Both the position numbers and the translations under genes were made by a program. Below are positions 1 through 6,753 of a stretch of DNA of 13,305 nt, one piece after another (positions within the stretch are counted from its first letter, which is position 1; each line of letters opens with the position of its first letter). The DNA comes from Geobacter sp. UBA5608 (lineage in GTDB: Bacteria > Desulfobacterota > Desulfuromonadia > Geobacterales > Pseudopelobacteraceae), in assembly GCA_002424705.1 (NCBI GenBank), contig DIKW01000032.1:1-13305 (forward strand), written 5' to 3'. The notes below the pieces were generated by a model. It did not search any database and was not told the origin of the DNA. It saw nothing but the letters and a program-made list of their open reading frames with translations.

Positions 1-349
1 GCTGTAAATAGTAGTAGAGAAAATCGATAAATATTGAAGAACACTTAATATATGCAGCGCTCTTTCCGAGGATTACGAGTTCCCCCCCGTATTTTGCCAA
101 GCTACCGAGTGTTCCATTTATCGAGAGAAACAGCGTGTTCTCATCGAACTCGATGTAATATTTTTCGTATTCAGATTTTGGTACTCGCTTTGTTTCTGGA
201 AAAATCTTAATAGAACCATCTCGCAGATTGTTTCCGTTTATAAACGGGTATGGTGATAGTTCAGCGTATTCTGGTGTTCCATGAATTCCGTCCCCGATTT
301 TAGAGGTAAGCGATCTCAAGCTTAATTTTGGCCAGCTTGGGTTACTCAT
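1..349 (-). CDS. hsdS: Type I restriction-modification specificity subunit HsdS (5' part; continues beyond the left edge)
   Basis: This is the DNA-recognition subunit that directs a type I methylase/nuclease complex to its bipartite target. The first 116 residues are present, and the gene is open at base 1 on the minus strand. The protein begins MSNPSWPKLSLRSL and then carries a typical N-terminal target-recognition domain: IGDGIHGTPEY (residues 18-28), PFINGNNLRDG (35-45), FLSINGTLGSLAKYGG (74-89), ILGKSAAYIK (93-102) and FLYYYL near the edge. The start ATG (349-347) overlaps the end of hsdM by 8 bases, which points to translational coupling and fixes the start. GC is about 40% by hand count over 1-300, clearly below hsdM. 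That is usual for recognition domains exchanged by recombination. The family is clear from motifs and position; the recognised sequence cannot be told. Confidence 0.9.
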   Translation of the reverse strand, partial: MSNPSWPKLSLRSLTSKIGDGIHGTPEYAELSPYPFINGNNLRDGSIKIFPETKRVPKSEYEKYYIEFDENTLFLSINGTLGSLAKYGGELVILGKSAAYIKCSSIFIDFLYYYLQ

Positions 350-1976
350 ACCGCAGCCCCGCCAACTGCTTCCTGATCTCCTTTTCCAACGCCCCTGATT
401 CCTTGAACAGCTTATCCAAATTATCAGTAAAACCATGCATCTTCGCCGCGAACTGCTTCGGAGTCAAATCAACGTACTCAATCTTTACCTCGAAATACTG
501 CCCGGCGCTGAGGGAGTAATTCTTGGCCGCGATCTCGTCGTAGCTGACCACCACCGAGAAATCCTCCACCGCCTGCTTGCCGTTGAAGGTGGCGATGATC
601 CGGTCTTCTTCCGCCTCGGAAAGCAAGGTCTTCTGGTTCTTGCCGTCCTTGACCTTGGTGCCCAGGCTGGAGGCGTCAATTAACACCACGCCGTTCTTGT
701 TGGCGGCATCGATGAAGAGGATCGAGACGTTGGTGCCGGTGGTGGCAAAGATGTTGCTGGGCATGGAGACCACTCCGGCCAGCATCTTTTCGTCCACCAG
801 ATGTTCGCGGATTTTCCGGTCGATGCCGCTCTGCGCGGTGATGAAGCCAGTGGGCACCACGACCGCCGCCTTGCCGCCCGGTTTCAGCGAAAAGATGATG
901 TGCTGCAAAAAGAGCTGATAGATGGCCATGCCTTCAATTTTTTTCTTCGGTATGCTGGGTACTCCGGCAAAGAAGCGGTCCTGATGCTCTTTCGTGTCCA
1001 ACTCGTTGCGGAAATCGCTGAAATCCATTTTGAACGGGGGATTGGATACAATGTAGTCAAACTTCTTGAGCGCCTTTCCATCTCGGTGATACGGGTGCGT
1101 CAAGGTGTTGCCCTGAATGATGTTGGGAATGGAGTGGACCAGATTGTTCAGGATCAGGTTGAGGCGCAGAAGACTCGATGATTTTTGCGAAATGTCCTGC
1201 GAGTGGATGGCGCAACGCTGCTCGCCGATGGCGTGGGCCAGGTTCATCAGCAGCGTTCCCGAACCGGCGGAAGGGTCGTAGCAGCTGACATTGGTGACCT
1301 TGCCGCGCTGTTTCTCCGGCACCAGGATGGCGGCCATGATCTTGGCCACGGCGTGGGGGGTGTAGTATTCGGCGTACTTGCCGCCACTGTCCTTGTTGTA
1401 ATCCTTGATCAGGTATTCAAACAGGGCCGCGTAAAAATCGTACTTCTGGGTGAAGATCCGCTCGAAACTGAACTCCACCAGCTTGTTAATGACGGCGCGG
1501 CAGAAGGCGTCGCGCTTGGAAACATCGGTGATGAATTCGCTGACCCGGTCAAACAGGGTAACCTTGGCGCCGCCGTCGGTCTTGACTGCGAAGATGTCGT
1601 TGTTGCTGATGGCGATGTCGCGCAAGGTGTCATCAAAGAGCTTAGCGAATTCCGGCGCATTCTGGCTGCTGAACAGATGGGCGATGAAGTGCTCCGGCTT
1701 CAGGCGGGCGGTGTCCGGTCCCATCTGCAGTTGCAGCATCTCCAGTTCGTCGGCGCTGAGTGCAGCGACGGCCTGCTCCCAGCTCTCGGCCTTTGCCAGT
1801 TTGGGATCGATGCGTTTTGCTTCAAATGCAAATTTGTCGTTCAGAAATTTATAGAGAAAGACCTGGGTGATGATCTTGAATTCGTTGCCGTCGTTGCCGA
1901 GGCCGTAGGCGGCACAGATCCCCTTGAGGCTGTCGATCAGTTGCCGGGTTCTTTTTTCGAAATCCTGGGTTACCAC
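342..1976 (-). CDS. hsdM: Type I restriction-modification DNA methyltransferase subunit HsdM
   Basis: This is the N6-adenine methyltransferase subunit of a type I system; with HsdS it modifies host DNA using S-adenosylmethionine. It has 544 residues, a normal family length. Visible parts are an N-terminal helical HsdM_N-like region (about 1-190), YYTP (204-207), the SAM-binding loop DPSAGSG (234-240) and the catalytic adenine-methylase motif NPPF (312-315) in the context DYIVSNPPFKMDF. The start is GTG at 1976-1974, with AGGAG at 1984-1988 seven bases upstream. It overlaps the hsdR stop by 7 bases, and its own stop overlaps the hsdS start by 8. All key motifs look intact, so the enzyme should be active. 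Confidence 0.97.
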   Translation of the reverse strand: MVTQDFEKRTRQLIDSLKGICAAYGLGNDGNEFKIITQVFLYKFLNDKFAFEAKRIDPKLAKAESWEQAVAALSADELEMLQLQMGPDTARLKPEHFIAHLFSSQNAPEFAKLFDDTLRDIAISNNDIFAVKTDGGAKVTLFDRVSEFITDVSKRDAFCRAVINKLVEFSFERIFTQKYDFYAALFEYLIKDYNKDSGGKYAEYYTPHAVAKIMAAILVPEKQRGKVTNVSCYDPSAGSGTLLMNLAHAIGEQRCAIHSQDISQKSSSLLRLNLILNNLVHSIPNIIQGNTLTHPYHRDGKALKKFDYIVSNPPFKMDFSDFRNELDTKEHQDRFFAGVPSIPKKKIEGMAIYQLFLQHIIFSLKPGGKAAVVVPTGFITAQSGIDRKIREHLVDEKMLAGVVSMPSNIFATTGTNVSILFIDAANKNGVVLIDASSLGTKVKDGKNQKTLLSEAEEDRIIATFNGKQAVEDFSVVVSYDEIAAKNYSLSAGQYFEVKIEYVDLTPKQFAAKMHGFTDNLDKLFKESGALEKEIRKQLAGLRYE

Positions 1977-4900
1977 GCATGTACTCCTGATGTTCTACCT
2001 GAGGTAAATTCATTCATGTATTCAGTCACCACCAGCCGGTTGATGGCCCGCGAAGCGTCCGGGTTGAGCGTGATGTTGCGGCGGGTCTGGAACTCGCCGA
2101 TCACCAGCGGCATCATCATCCGCTCAAAGAATGCTTCGTTGGTCAGTATCTGGCTGTTCTGCAATACCTGGTCGTCGGCCTGCTGTTTGACGCCGGTGAG
2201 CGCCTCGAAGATGCGGCGCTCGGATTCTGTGAGCAGGTGGTGTTCCAGCAGCCGCTTGTGGATGCGGGTGTATTTGGCGTCGCCCAGGTACTTAGCCCGC
2301 AGCTGGTTGTTCTGCCGGTTCAGCTCCTTGACCTGTTCGTGGATAGCATTGAGCGCGCCGATGTTATCGTTCATCTCTTCCTGGGTCACTTCATTGAGTT
2401 TCTTCTTCTTGAACAACCGCTCCAGCTCTTCCTTGAGGGTGATGAACTTCGGGTCCTGTTGGTCGAAGTTGTCGGCCAGGGCCTCACGGGTCTGGCGCAG
2501 GGTATTCTTCAACTTGTCGGCCAGCACCAGCTCTTCTTCCCTGATCTTGGTGAACAGGAACAGCACATCCTCCAAGGCAACATTGAGCAGGTTGGCGGTG
2601 TCGGCGCTGTTTTCGATGCTGTCCTTCAGGTTCAACAGGTCAAGGTGGTTGCTGGTTTCGCGGTAGAGCTGGTTAAGCTTCTGGAAATCGAGCTGTTGCA
2701 AAAATTCGTACTCGCCCTGCAGGCGGATCAGGTTGTAGAGGCTGCGGGCATCGGCCAAGGCCTTTTTAAGGGCCAGCACCGTGGCTCGATCCTGAATCTG
2801 GCTGATCTGCTGCGAAAAGACCTCGGCGTTTCCGGTGTCGAAACGGAACAGAATGTCCTTGATCTGCTCGATCTCTTGGGCAATCTCTTCGGCAGATTTG
2901 AACAGGTGGGAGTAATGCTCCAGCTCGTCGCCCAGCTCGGCCTGCAACTCGTCGAAATAGGCCTTGTTGGTAGCGTCGAACTCCTTGCGGATGTCGGCGA
3001 AATCGACCACGTAGCCATAGCTGAAATCTTTATAAGGGCGGTTGACACGGGTAAGCGCCTGGAGCAGGTTATGCTTGCGGATCACCCGGCCCAGGTAGAG
3101 TTTCTTCAGGCGTTTGGCGTCAAAGCCGGTGAGCAGCATGTTGTAAACGAACAGCAGGTCAATTGTGCCGGCCTTGAACGCCTCCACCCACTCTTTGCGT
3201 TCTTCCTTGCTGCCGATATCGTGCAGGATCAGCGCGGCGTTTCGTAGCTTGTTGGTCTGTGTGTGCTCTGACGCATAGGTTGGTGACGGATCGGCGGCCA
3301 ACGGCAGATCGGTGCAATACTCATCGCTGGTCTGGGGGGCTAGCTTAACAACCTTTGCCGTATGACGGTTCTGGAAGAGTTCGAACATCTGCTTTGCCTG
3401 TTCGGAACTGTCGCAGATCACCATTCCGCCGATAGTGGAATCATTCAACGCCCCACGACTCTTTTCAAAGTCGTTGATGATGTACTCAAGCATCGGTTCG
3501 ACAAAGCGCGGATGAGAGTAGATGAGTTTTCTGTCGATATCGCCCTGTTGGAGCTCTACAGCTGCCAGAGCCTCCTGCAGGGAGAGCTTGTAGTTAGTGG
3601 CGATCTCTTCACGGATCAGACGCAAGGTGTAGCCGTCGGCGATGGAGGCGTTGTAATAGTACTTGTGGATGTAATCGCCGAACAGGGCGCGGGAATTGTA
3701 GTCATCCCCCAACAGCGGCGTGCCGGTGAGGCCAATCTTGATGGCGTTCTGGTCCGACTGACTGAGGTTGGCGAGAAAGCTTCCCTTTGGGTTGTAGCTG
3801 CGGTGGACTTCATCGAGGAAGTAAACGCGCTGGATGCTGACGTCGTAATCCTCTGTTCGAACCACATCCGGATCATCCTGGAATTTCTGAATATTGACCA
3901 CGGTGATCTCAGGCCTGCCGGAGTGATTGTGGAGTGCCTTGGTCGCCTTGATGTCGCGGGCAAAGGCCTCGCGGGTGTCGATGGTATACACCGTCAGACC
4001 ACGGCTGGAGAATTCTCGCTGCGCCTGAATCAGCAGGTCGATCCGATCCACAATGAAATAGAATTTTGGGATGATGGCGCGTCGCTGAAAGTAATCGGTC
4101 AAAAAGCGCACGTTGTAGTAAGCCAGTGCGGTCTTGCCGCTTCCCTGGGTGTGCCAGATAATCCCTTTGCGAATACCTGCATCGAGTTTTCTTTCGATGG
4201 CCTTGGTGGCAAAAATCTGCGGGTAGCGCATGACATGCTTGTGCAGGCCGTCGGCTTCGTTGACATAGGCCAGGGCGTATTGCAGCAGAAACGCGAGACG
4301 GTCACGGCTGAACAGGGAGGTGCAGATCCGGTTGGTCGGCGTGTCCGGTGACTTGTTGCTGATAAACTCGGGGCTGTGCTTGATTATGTTCAGGTTGTTG
4401 TCGCGGAGCACTTCGTTTTCAACTGCGTCGCACTCGTCAGCCAGCAGGTCAGCCAGGTTCAGCTCTTCCTCTTCCCGGAAATAGTTGAAGGTGGGAGCGT
4501 CATAGGATGGACTGGCATAAAATGCACCCTCGATAGGCTGCGGCGAGCCGTCGCCATACTCCATGTTGTTGGAGAAGACCATCAACTGGGTGATGTTGAT
4601 AAAGCGGCGGAAGCGAGGATTACGGCAGCGCGTGATGATGCGGTTGCGCTCGGCCAGAATACCTTCCTGGTTGTTGGGCTTTTTGACCTCGATGAAGACC
4701 AGCGGCATACCATTGATGAGCAGGGTGATATCCGGACGGAACTCATTATCCCCGTTTTTACAAGTCAGCTCAGTGACCACATGGAAGTTGTTGTTGGAAA
4801 AGTCGGTAAAATCGATCAGCTTGATGCCAGAACGTTCGGTCAGTCTTTCGTAAAACGCTTTGCCTAGATCCTCGTTATCCAATGAAAGCTTTACATCCTC

Positions 4901-5089
4901 CAGCAATCGCCCGATGTCCTCGCCGTCAATACCAGGGTTAATCCTGGCGATTGCTTTACGGAACAGCTCCGAAAAGATATTGGTCTCTTCGTCCCATATA
5001 GCATTTTTGAGCGAGAGATATTTGTAGCCGAGCCTGACTAGATGCAGGATACAGGGTATTTTGACGCGGGAATCTTCGCTAAAAATCAT
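1970..5089 (-). CDS. hsdR: Type I restriction endonuclease/translocase subunit HsdR
   Basis: This is the motor and nuclease subunit of the type I complex: it translocates unmodified DNA with ATP and cleaves it. I place the start at ATG 5089 (1039 residues) because AGGGAGAG lies 8 bases upstream and the protein then begins MIFSEDSRVKIPCILHLVRLG, like other HsdR N-termini. An in-frame ATG at 5230 would add 47 residues with no evident family resemblance. In the 1039-residue numbering there is a PD-(D/E)XK nuclease core (D120, then E134-V-K136 in the EVKKP context). A superfamily-2 helicase follows, with Walker A TQGSGKT (314-320), Walker B DEVH (426-429), LTGTP (about 454-458) and later motifs such as GRVIRKHNLLQALTRVNRP. 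The C-terminal part is helical and charged, as in subunits that dock on HsdM. It is first in a tightly overlapped R-M-S operon, divergent from nifX. Confidence 0.95.
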   Translation of the reverse strand: MIFSEDSRVKIPCILHLVRLGYKYLSLKNAIWDEETNIFSELFRKAIARINPGIDGEDIGRLLEDVKLSLDNEDLGKAFYERLTERSGIKLIDFTDFSNNNFHVVTELTCKNGDNEFRPDITLLINGMPLVFIEVKKPNNQEGILAERNRIITRCRNPRFRRFINITQLMVFSNNMEYGDGSPQPIEGAFYASPSYDAPTFNYFREEEELNLADLLADECDAVENEVLRDNNLNIIKHSPEFISNKSPDTPTNRICTSLFSRDRLAFLLQYALAYVNEADGLHKHVMRYPQIFATKAIERKLDAGIRKGIIWHTQGSGKTALAYYNVRFLTDYFQRRAIIPKFYFIVDRIDLLIQAQREFSSRGLTVYTIDTREAFARDIKATKALHNHSGRPEITVVNIQKFQDDPDVVRTEDYDVSIQRVYFLDEVHRSYNPKGSFLANLSQSDQNAIKIGLTGTPLLGDDYNSRALFGDYIHKYYYNASIADGYTLRLIREEIATNYKLSLQEALAAVELQQGDIDRKLIYSHPRFVEPMLEYIINDFEKSRGALNDSTIGGMVICDSSEQAKQMFELFQNRHTAKVVKLAPQTSDEYCTDLPLAADPSPTYASEHTQTNKLRNAALILHDIGSKEERKEWVEAFKAGTIDLLFVYNMLLTGFDAKRLKKLYLGRVIRKHNLLQALTRVNRPYKDFSYGYVVDFADIRKEFDATNKAYFDELQAELGDELEHYSHLFKSAEEIAQEIEQIKDILFRFDTGNAEVFSQQISQIQDRATVLALKKALADARSLYNLIRLQGEYEFLQQLDFQKLNQLYRETSNHLDLLNLKDSIENSADTANLLNVALEDVLFLFTKIREEELVLADKLKNTLRQTREALADNFDQQDPKFITLKEELERLFKKKKLNEVTQEEMNDNIGALNAIHEQVKELNRQNNQLRAKYLGDAKYTRIHKRLLEHHLLTESERRIFEALTGVKQQADDQVLQNSQILTNEAFFERMMMPLVIGEFQTRRNITLNPDASRAINRLVVTEYMNEFTSGRTSGVHAW

Positions 5090-5097
5090 TCCGACAG

Positions 5098-5105
5098 CTC
5101 TCCCT
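5098..5105 (-). promoter_or_regulatory. Ribosome-binding site that decides the hsdR start
   Basis: AGGGAGAG on the minus strand ends 8 bases before ATG 5089. It favours this start over the in-frame ATG at 5230. The site is seen directly; its use is inferred. Confidence 0.65.
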
Positions 5106-5312
5106 GCCGTAGAGTGATATACAACCGGCAACCGGCTAATTTCTCCCACAAAAACAGCCGAATGTAAAGCCAGCAGCGCTTGAGCTCTGTGTTTGCCGCA
5201 GGTGTATGCAGAAGTGAGACACTTGAGCATGGCATCGCTAACGTTTTGAGCACTGAAAGAAAGGTGGCAAGCCGTGCACCTACCAACTAACTGTTATTAT
5301 TACCTATAATAG

Positions 5313-5329
5313 CTGGCACGCTCTGTGCT
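5313..5329 (+). promoter_or_regulatory. Sigma-54 (-24/-12) promoter for nifX
   Basis: The sequence is CTGGCACG-CTCT-GTGCT, against the sigma-54 consensus YTGGCACGrNNNTTGCW. The -24 GG (5315-5316) and the -12 GC (5327-5328) are at exact spacing, with one main mismatch (G for T at 5325). It would start transcription near 5340, about 28 bases before the nifX start. Sigma-54 promoters are the usual drivers of nif genes, so the context supports it. A TATAAT at 5305-5310 overlaps this area but has no good -35 box at 17 bases. The activator site was not identified. Confidence 0.75.
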
Positions 5330-5367
5330 TAAACAGCGATAAGCCTTTATCTACAGGAGGTTCTTCC

Positions 5368-5754
5368 GTGAAAGTCGCCTTTACCACCACCGACGGCACC
5401 ATGATCGATCAGCACTTTGGGCAGTGTGAGAGCTTCCAGATTTGGAAAGTGGGGCCTGACCAGGCAGGGTTTGTGGAGTCGGTCACCACCGAGGCCCACG
5501 GCAGCGATGAAGAGGACCGGATTGCAGCCCGGGCCAAACTGCTTGCTGACTGCGCCATTGTCTACACCATGCAGATCGGCGGCCCGGCTGCCGCCAAACT
5601 GGTGGCCCAGAAGATCCACCCAATGAAGACCAATAGTCCGGTCAGCCTGCCGGACACCGTGGCCAAACTGCAGGAGGTCCTGCGGGGCAACCCGCCACCC
5701 TGGCTGCGTAAGGCGATGAACAAAGGGCAAGCCGTGTCGTTTGAAGAGGAGTAA
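5368..5754 (+). CDS. nifX: NifX, FeMo-cofactor biosynthesis/carrier protein
   Basis: This is a small cytoplasmic protein of the NifX/NafY/NifB-C-terminal family that binds NifB-cofactor or other FeMo-co precursors and passes them on during nitrogenase assembly. It has 128 residues, close to the usual NifX size. It begins MKVAFTTTDG, followed by the family's QHFGQC (15-20; His16 lies in the HFG cofactor-binding motif). The conserved IGGPAAAKL (70-78) and the NifX-type C-terminal NPPPWL (108-113) distinguish it from short NifB-tail homologues. The start is GTG (5368-5370), with ACAGGAGG at 5353-5360 spaced 7 bases. It is the first gene behind a sigma-54 promoter and leads a plus-strand nitrogen-fixation group. 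NafY is the alternative family name; the NPPPWL tail favours NifX. Confidence 0.92.
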   Translation: MKVAFTTTDGTMIDQHFGQCESFQIWKVGPDQAGFVESVTTEAHGSDEEDRIAARAKLLADCAIVYTMQIGGPAAAKLVAQKIHPMKTNSPVSLPDTVAKLQEVLRGNPPPWLRKAMNKGQAVSFEEE

Positions 5755-5802
5755 ACTGAACCATTTTTTTGCTAACACGAGCATTTTTCAACCACAACAG
5801 GC

Positions 5803-5901
5803 ATGCGGATTTTTCGATAAGCTCTCGGCGCTTGAGGAATGACACGGTACGCAGCACAAGGCATTCCGATAAGCAACCACGAGATTGCGGAAAAGCCGCA
5901 T
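5803..5901. repeat. Imperfect palindromic repeat, copy A (between nifX and fdxB)
   Basis: This is a 99-base imperfect inverted repeat. Outer pairs are ATGCGG (5803-5808) with CCGCAT (5896-5901), then TTTTTCG (5810-5816) with CGGAAAA (5888-5894), counting one G-T pair. The inner helix is GGAATG (5836-5841) with CATTCC (5862-5867). It aligns along its whole length with copy C at 7589-7705 but lacks about 17 bases of the centre. It ends nine bases before the fdxB ribosome-binding site. It fills most of the 169-base gap, and I see no gene or clear terminator in the rest. Confidence 0.85.
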
Positions 5902-5923
5902 CCCAAAACAGGAGGATACAGAC

Positions 5924-6187
5924 ATGGCATACATCACCGGATTAACTAAAGACAAGCAGGAGTGGACCCCGCAGTTTATTGTTTCCATCGATGAAGAGCT
6001 CTGTATCGGCTGCGGTCGTTGTTTCAAGGTCTGCAGCCACGATGTGCTGGCCTTTGAAGAACTGGATGAGGACGACTCAGCCAAGATGTTTATGAAGGTA
6101 GCCAATGCCGGCAACTGTATCGGCTGTGAGGCCTGCGGCAAGACCTGCTCGAAGAAATGTTTTTCATTTGCGCCGGTGACACTCTAG
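5924..6187 (+). CDS. fdxB: Nif-specific ferredoxin III (2[4Fe-4S] ferredoxin)
   Basis: This is a small cytoplasmic electron carrier tied to nitrogen fixation. Family members are encoded in nif clusters and are thought to serve nitrogenase or its cofactor assembly. It has 87 residues. It begins MAYITGLTKDKQEWTPQFI, the typical nif ferredoxin III opening. Two cluster motifs follow: C27xxC30xxC33xxxC37 and C65xxC68xxC71xxxC75, with a further Cys79. The Pro that commonly follows the fourth Cys is absent in both, as in this subfamily. I chose ATG 5924 because AGGAGG at 5910-5915 lies 8 bases upstream; an in-frame ATG at 5885 falls inside repeat A and lacks such a site. It follows nifX across the repeat and is 10 bases before the next gene, so it probably shares the nifX transcript. 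Confidence 0.92.
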   Translation: MAYITGLTKDKQEWTPQFIVSIDEELCIGCGRCFKVCSHDVLAFEELDEDDSAKMFMKVANAGNCIGCEACGKTCSKKCFSFAPVTL

Positions 6188-6197
6188 GGGAATGGCC

Positions 6198-6602
6198 ATG
6201 CTGATCGCAGTGACAACATCCAACGGAATAGATGTGGACACCCATTTCGGCAAGGCCGAACGGTTTCTGATTTATGAAACAGGCAGCGAACAGCCGTACC
6301 TGCTGGGTGAGGTGCGGGCTCAGGCCTACTGCGACTGGACCACTTCACTGCAGACCCTGACAACTGAGCAGTTTGCCGCAACTATCGCGGGAATGCGGGA
6401 ATGTGCCGATGCACCGCCAGCCCACCGTATGATGCCTGAAAAACTGAGCGCTGTCGCCCAAGCGCTGGGGGACTGCCGGGTGGTGGTAACCGCCATGATC
6501 GGCGAGGCTCCGCACCAGGAACTTGAACGGTTAGGCATCACAGTGCATACCATCACTGCTCCGGTTGCCGAGGTGCTGCGCGAGGTGGCCAAGCTGTACT
6601 GA
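6198..6602 (+). CDS. Stand-alone NifX/NifB-C-terminal-family protein (iron-molybdenum cofactor binding)
   Basis: This is a 134-residue member of the dinitrogenase iron-molybdenum cofactor family. It begins MLIAVTTSNG, with DTHFGKAERFLIYE (14-27) carrying the HFG cofactor-binding motif. Tyr44-Cys45 and the later DCRVVVTAMIGEAP (92-105) and LGITV (112-116) resemble the C-terminal domain of NifB more than NifX, and there is no NPPPWL tail. A likely role is to hold or transfer a metal-cluster precursor, but the exact role is unknown. ATG 6192 is also in frame but sits directly on the AGGGGA at 6186-6191; ATG 6198 has normal spacing, so I prefer it. It lies 10 bases after fdxB in the same operon. 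Confidence 0.85.
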   Translation: MLIAVTTSNGIDVDTHFGKAERFLIYETGSEQPYLLGEVRAQAYCDWTTSLQTLTTEQFAATIAGMRECADAPPAHRMMPEKLSAVAQALGDCRVVVTAMIGEAPHQELERLGITVHTITAPVAEVLREVAKLY

Positions 6603-6633
6603 TCATACTGGGCAGGGTACGCATGACTATGCA

Positions 6634-6753
6634 CCGATTTCAGATCAAGGATGATCTCAAGGCGGCGAGGAATCCGGCGACGCAGGCGTACACGTCAGTA
6701 CGTCGAGGAGCCGGAGACGCGCCAACGAAGAGAGGGCCTTGATATGAAATCGG
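6634..6753. repeat. Imperfect palindromic repeat, copy B (between the nifX-like gene and draT)
   Basis: This is a 120-base inverted repeat. The outer stem pairs CCGATTTCA (6634-6642) with TGAAATCGG (6745-6753) and, after one mismatch, ATCAAGG (6644-6650) with CCTTGAT (6737-6743). The centre is GGCGTAC (6685-6691), a 6-base loop and GTACGTC (6698-6704). It shares this centre and the overall plan with copy C but has diverged in the outer arms. The draT Shine-Dalgarno and start codon lie in its right arm. The 141-base gap before draT holds nothing else that I can support. Confidence 0.8.
6730..6736 (+). promoter_or_regulatory. Ribosome-binding site of draT inside repeat B
   Basis: GAGAGGG lies 7 bases before ATG 6744 and decides the start over the in-frame ATG at 6651, whose 31-codon leader is arginine-rich repeat sequence. 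It sits next to the inner end of the outer palindrome stem, so folding of the mRNA could hide it. Confidence 0.65.

Noticed and set aside
1185..2666. Long plus-strand open frame of 493 codons opposite hsdM/hsdR
   Set aside because: It is antisense to two genes with clear motifs, has low-complexity composition and no recognisable domain. It is a shadow of GC-rich third positions.
5642..6141. Minus-strand small frames whose translations resemble one at 7449-7820 (RNLVVA and ELIEKSA strings)
   Set aside because: The similarity comes from translating palindromic repeats A and C. The frames differ outside the repeats and have no supporting start sites, so they are not a protein family.
6608..6624. 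Possible sigma-54 promoter TGGGCAGGGTACGCA before draT
   Set aside because: The distance between GG and GC is one or two bases short of the required spacing and the rest does not match.
6651..6743. 31-codon arginine-rich N-terminal extension of DraT
   Set aside because: It is translated from repeat B, and DraT proteins begin close to the MKSVFNLCNLPPW segment, which has its own ribosome-binding site.
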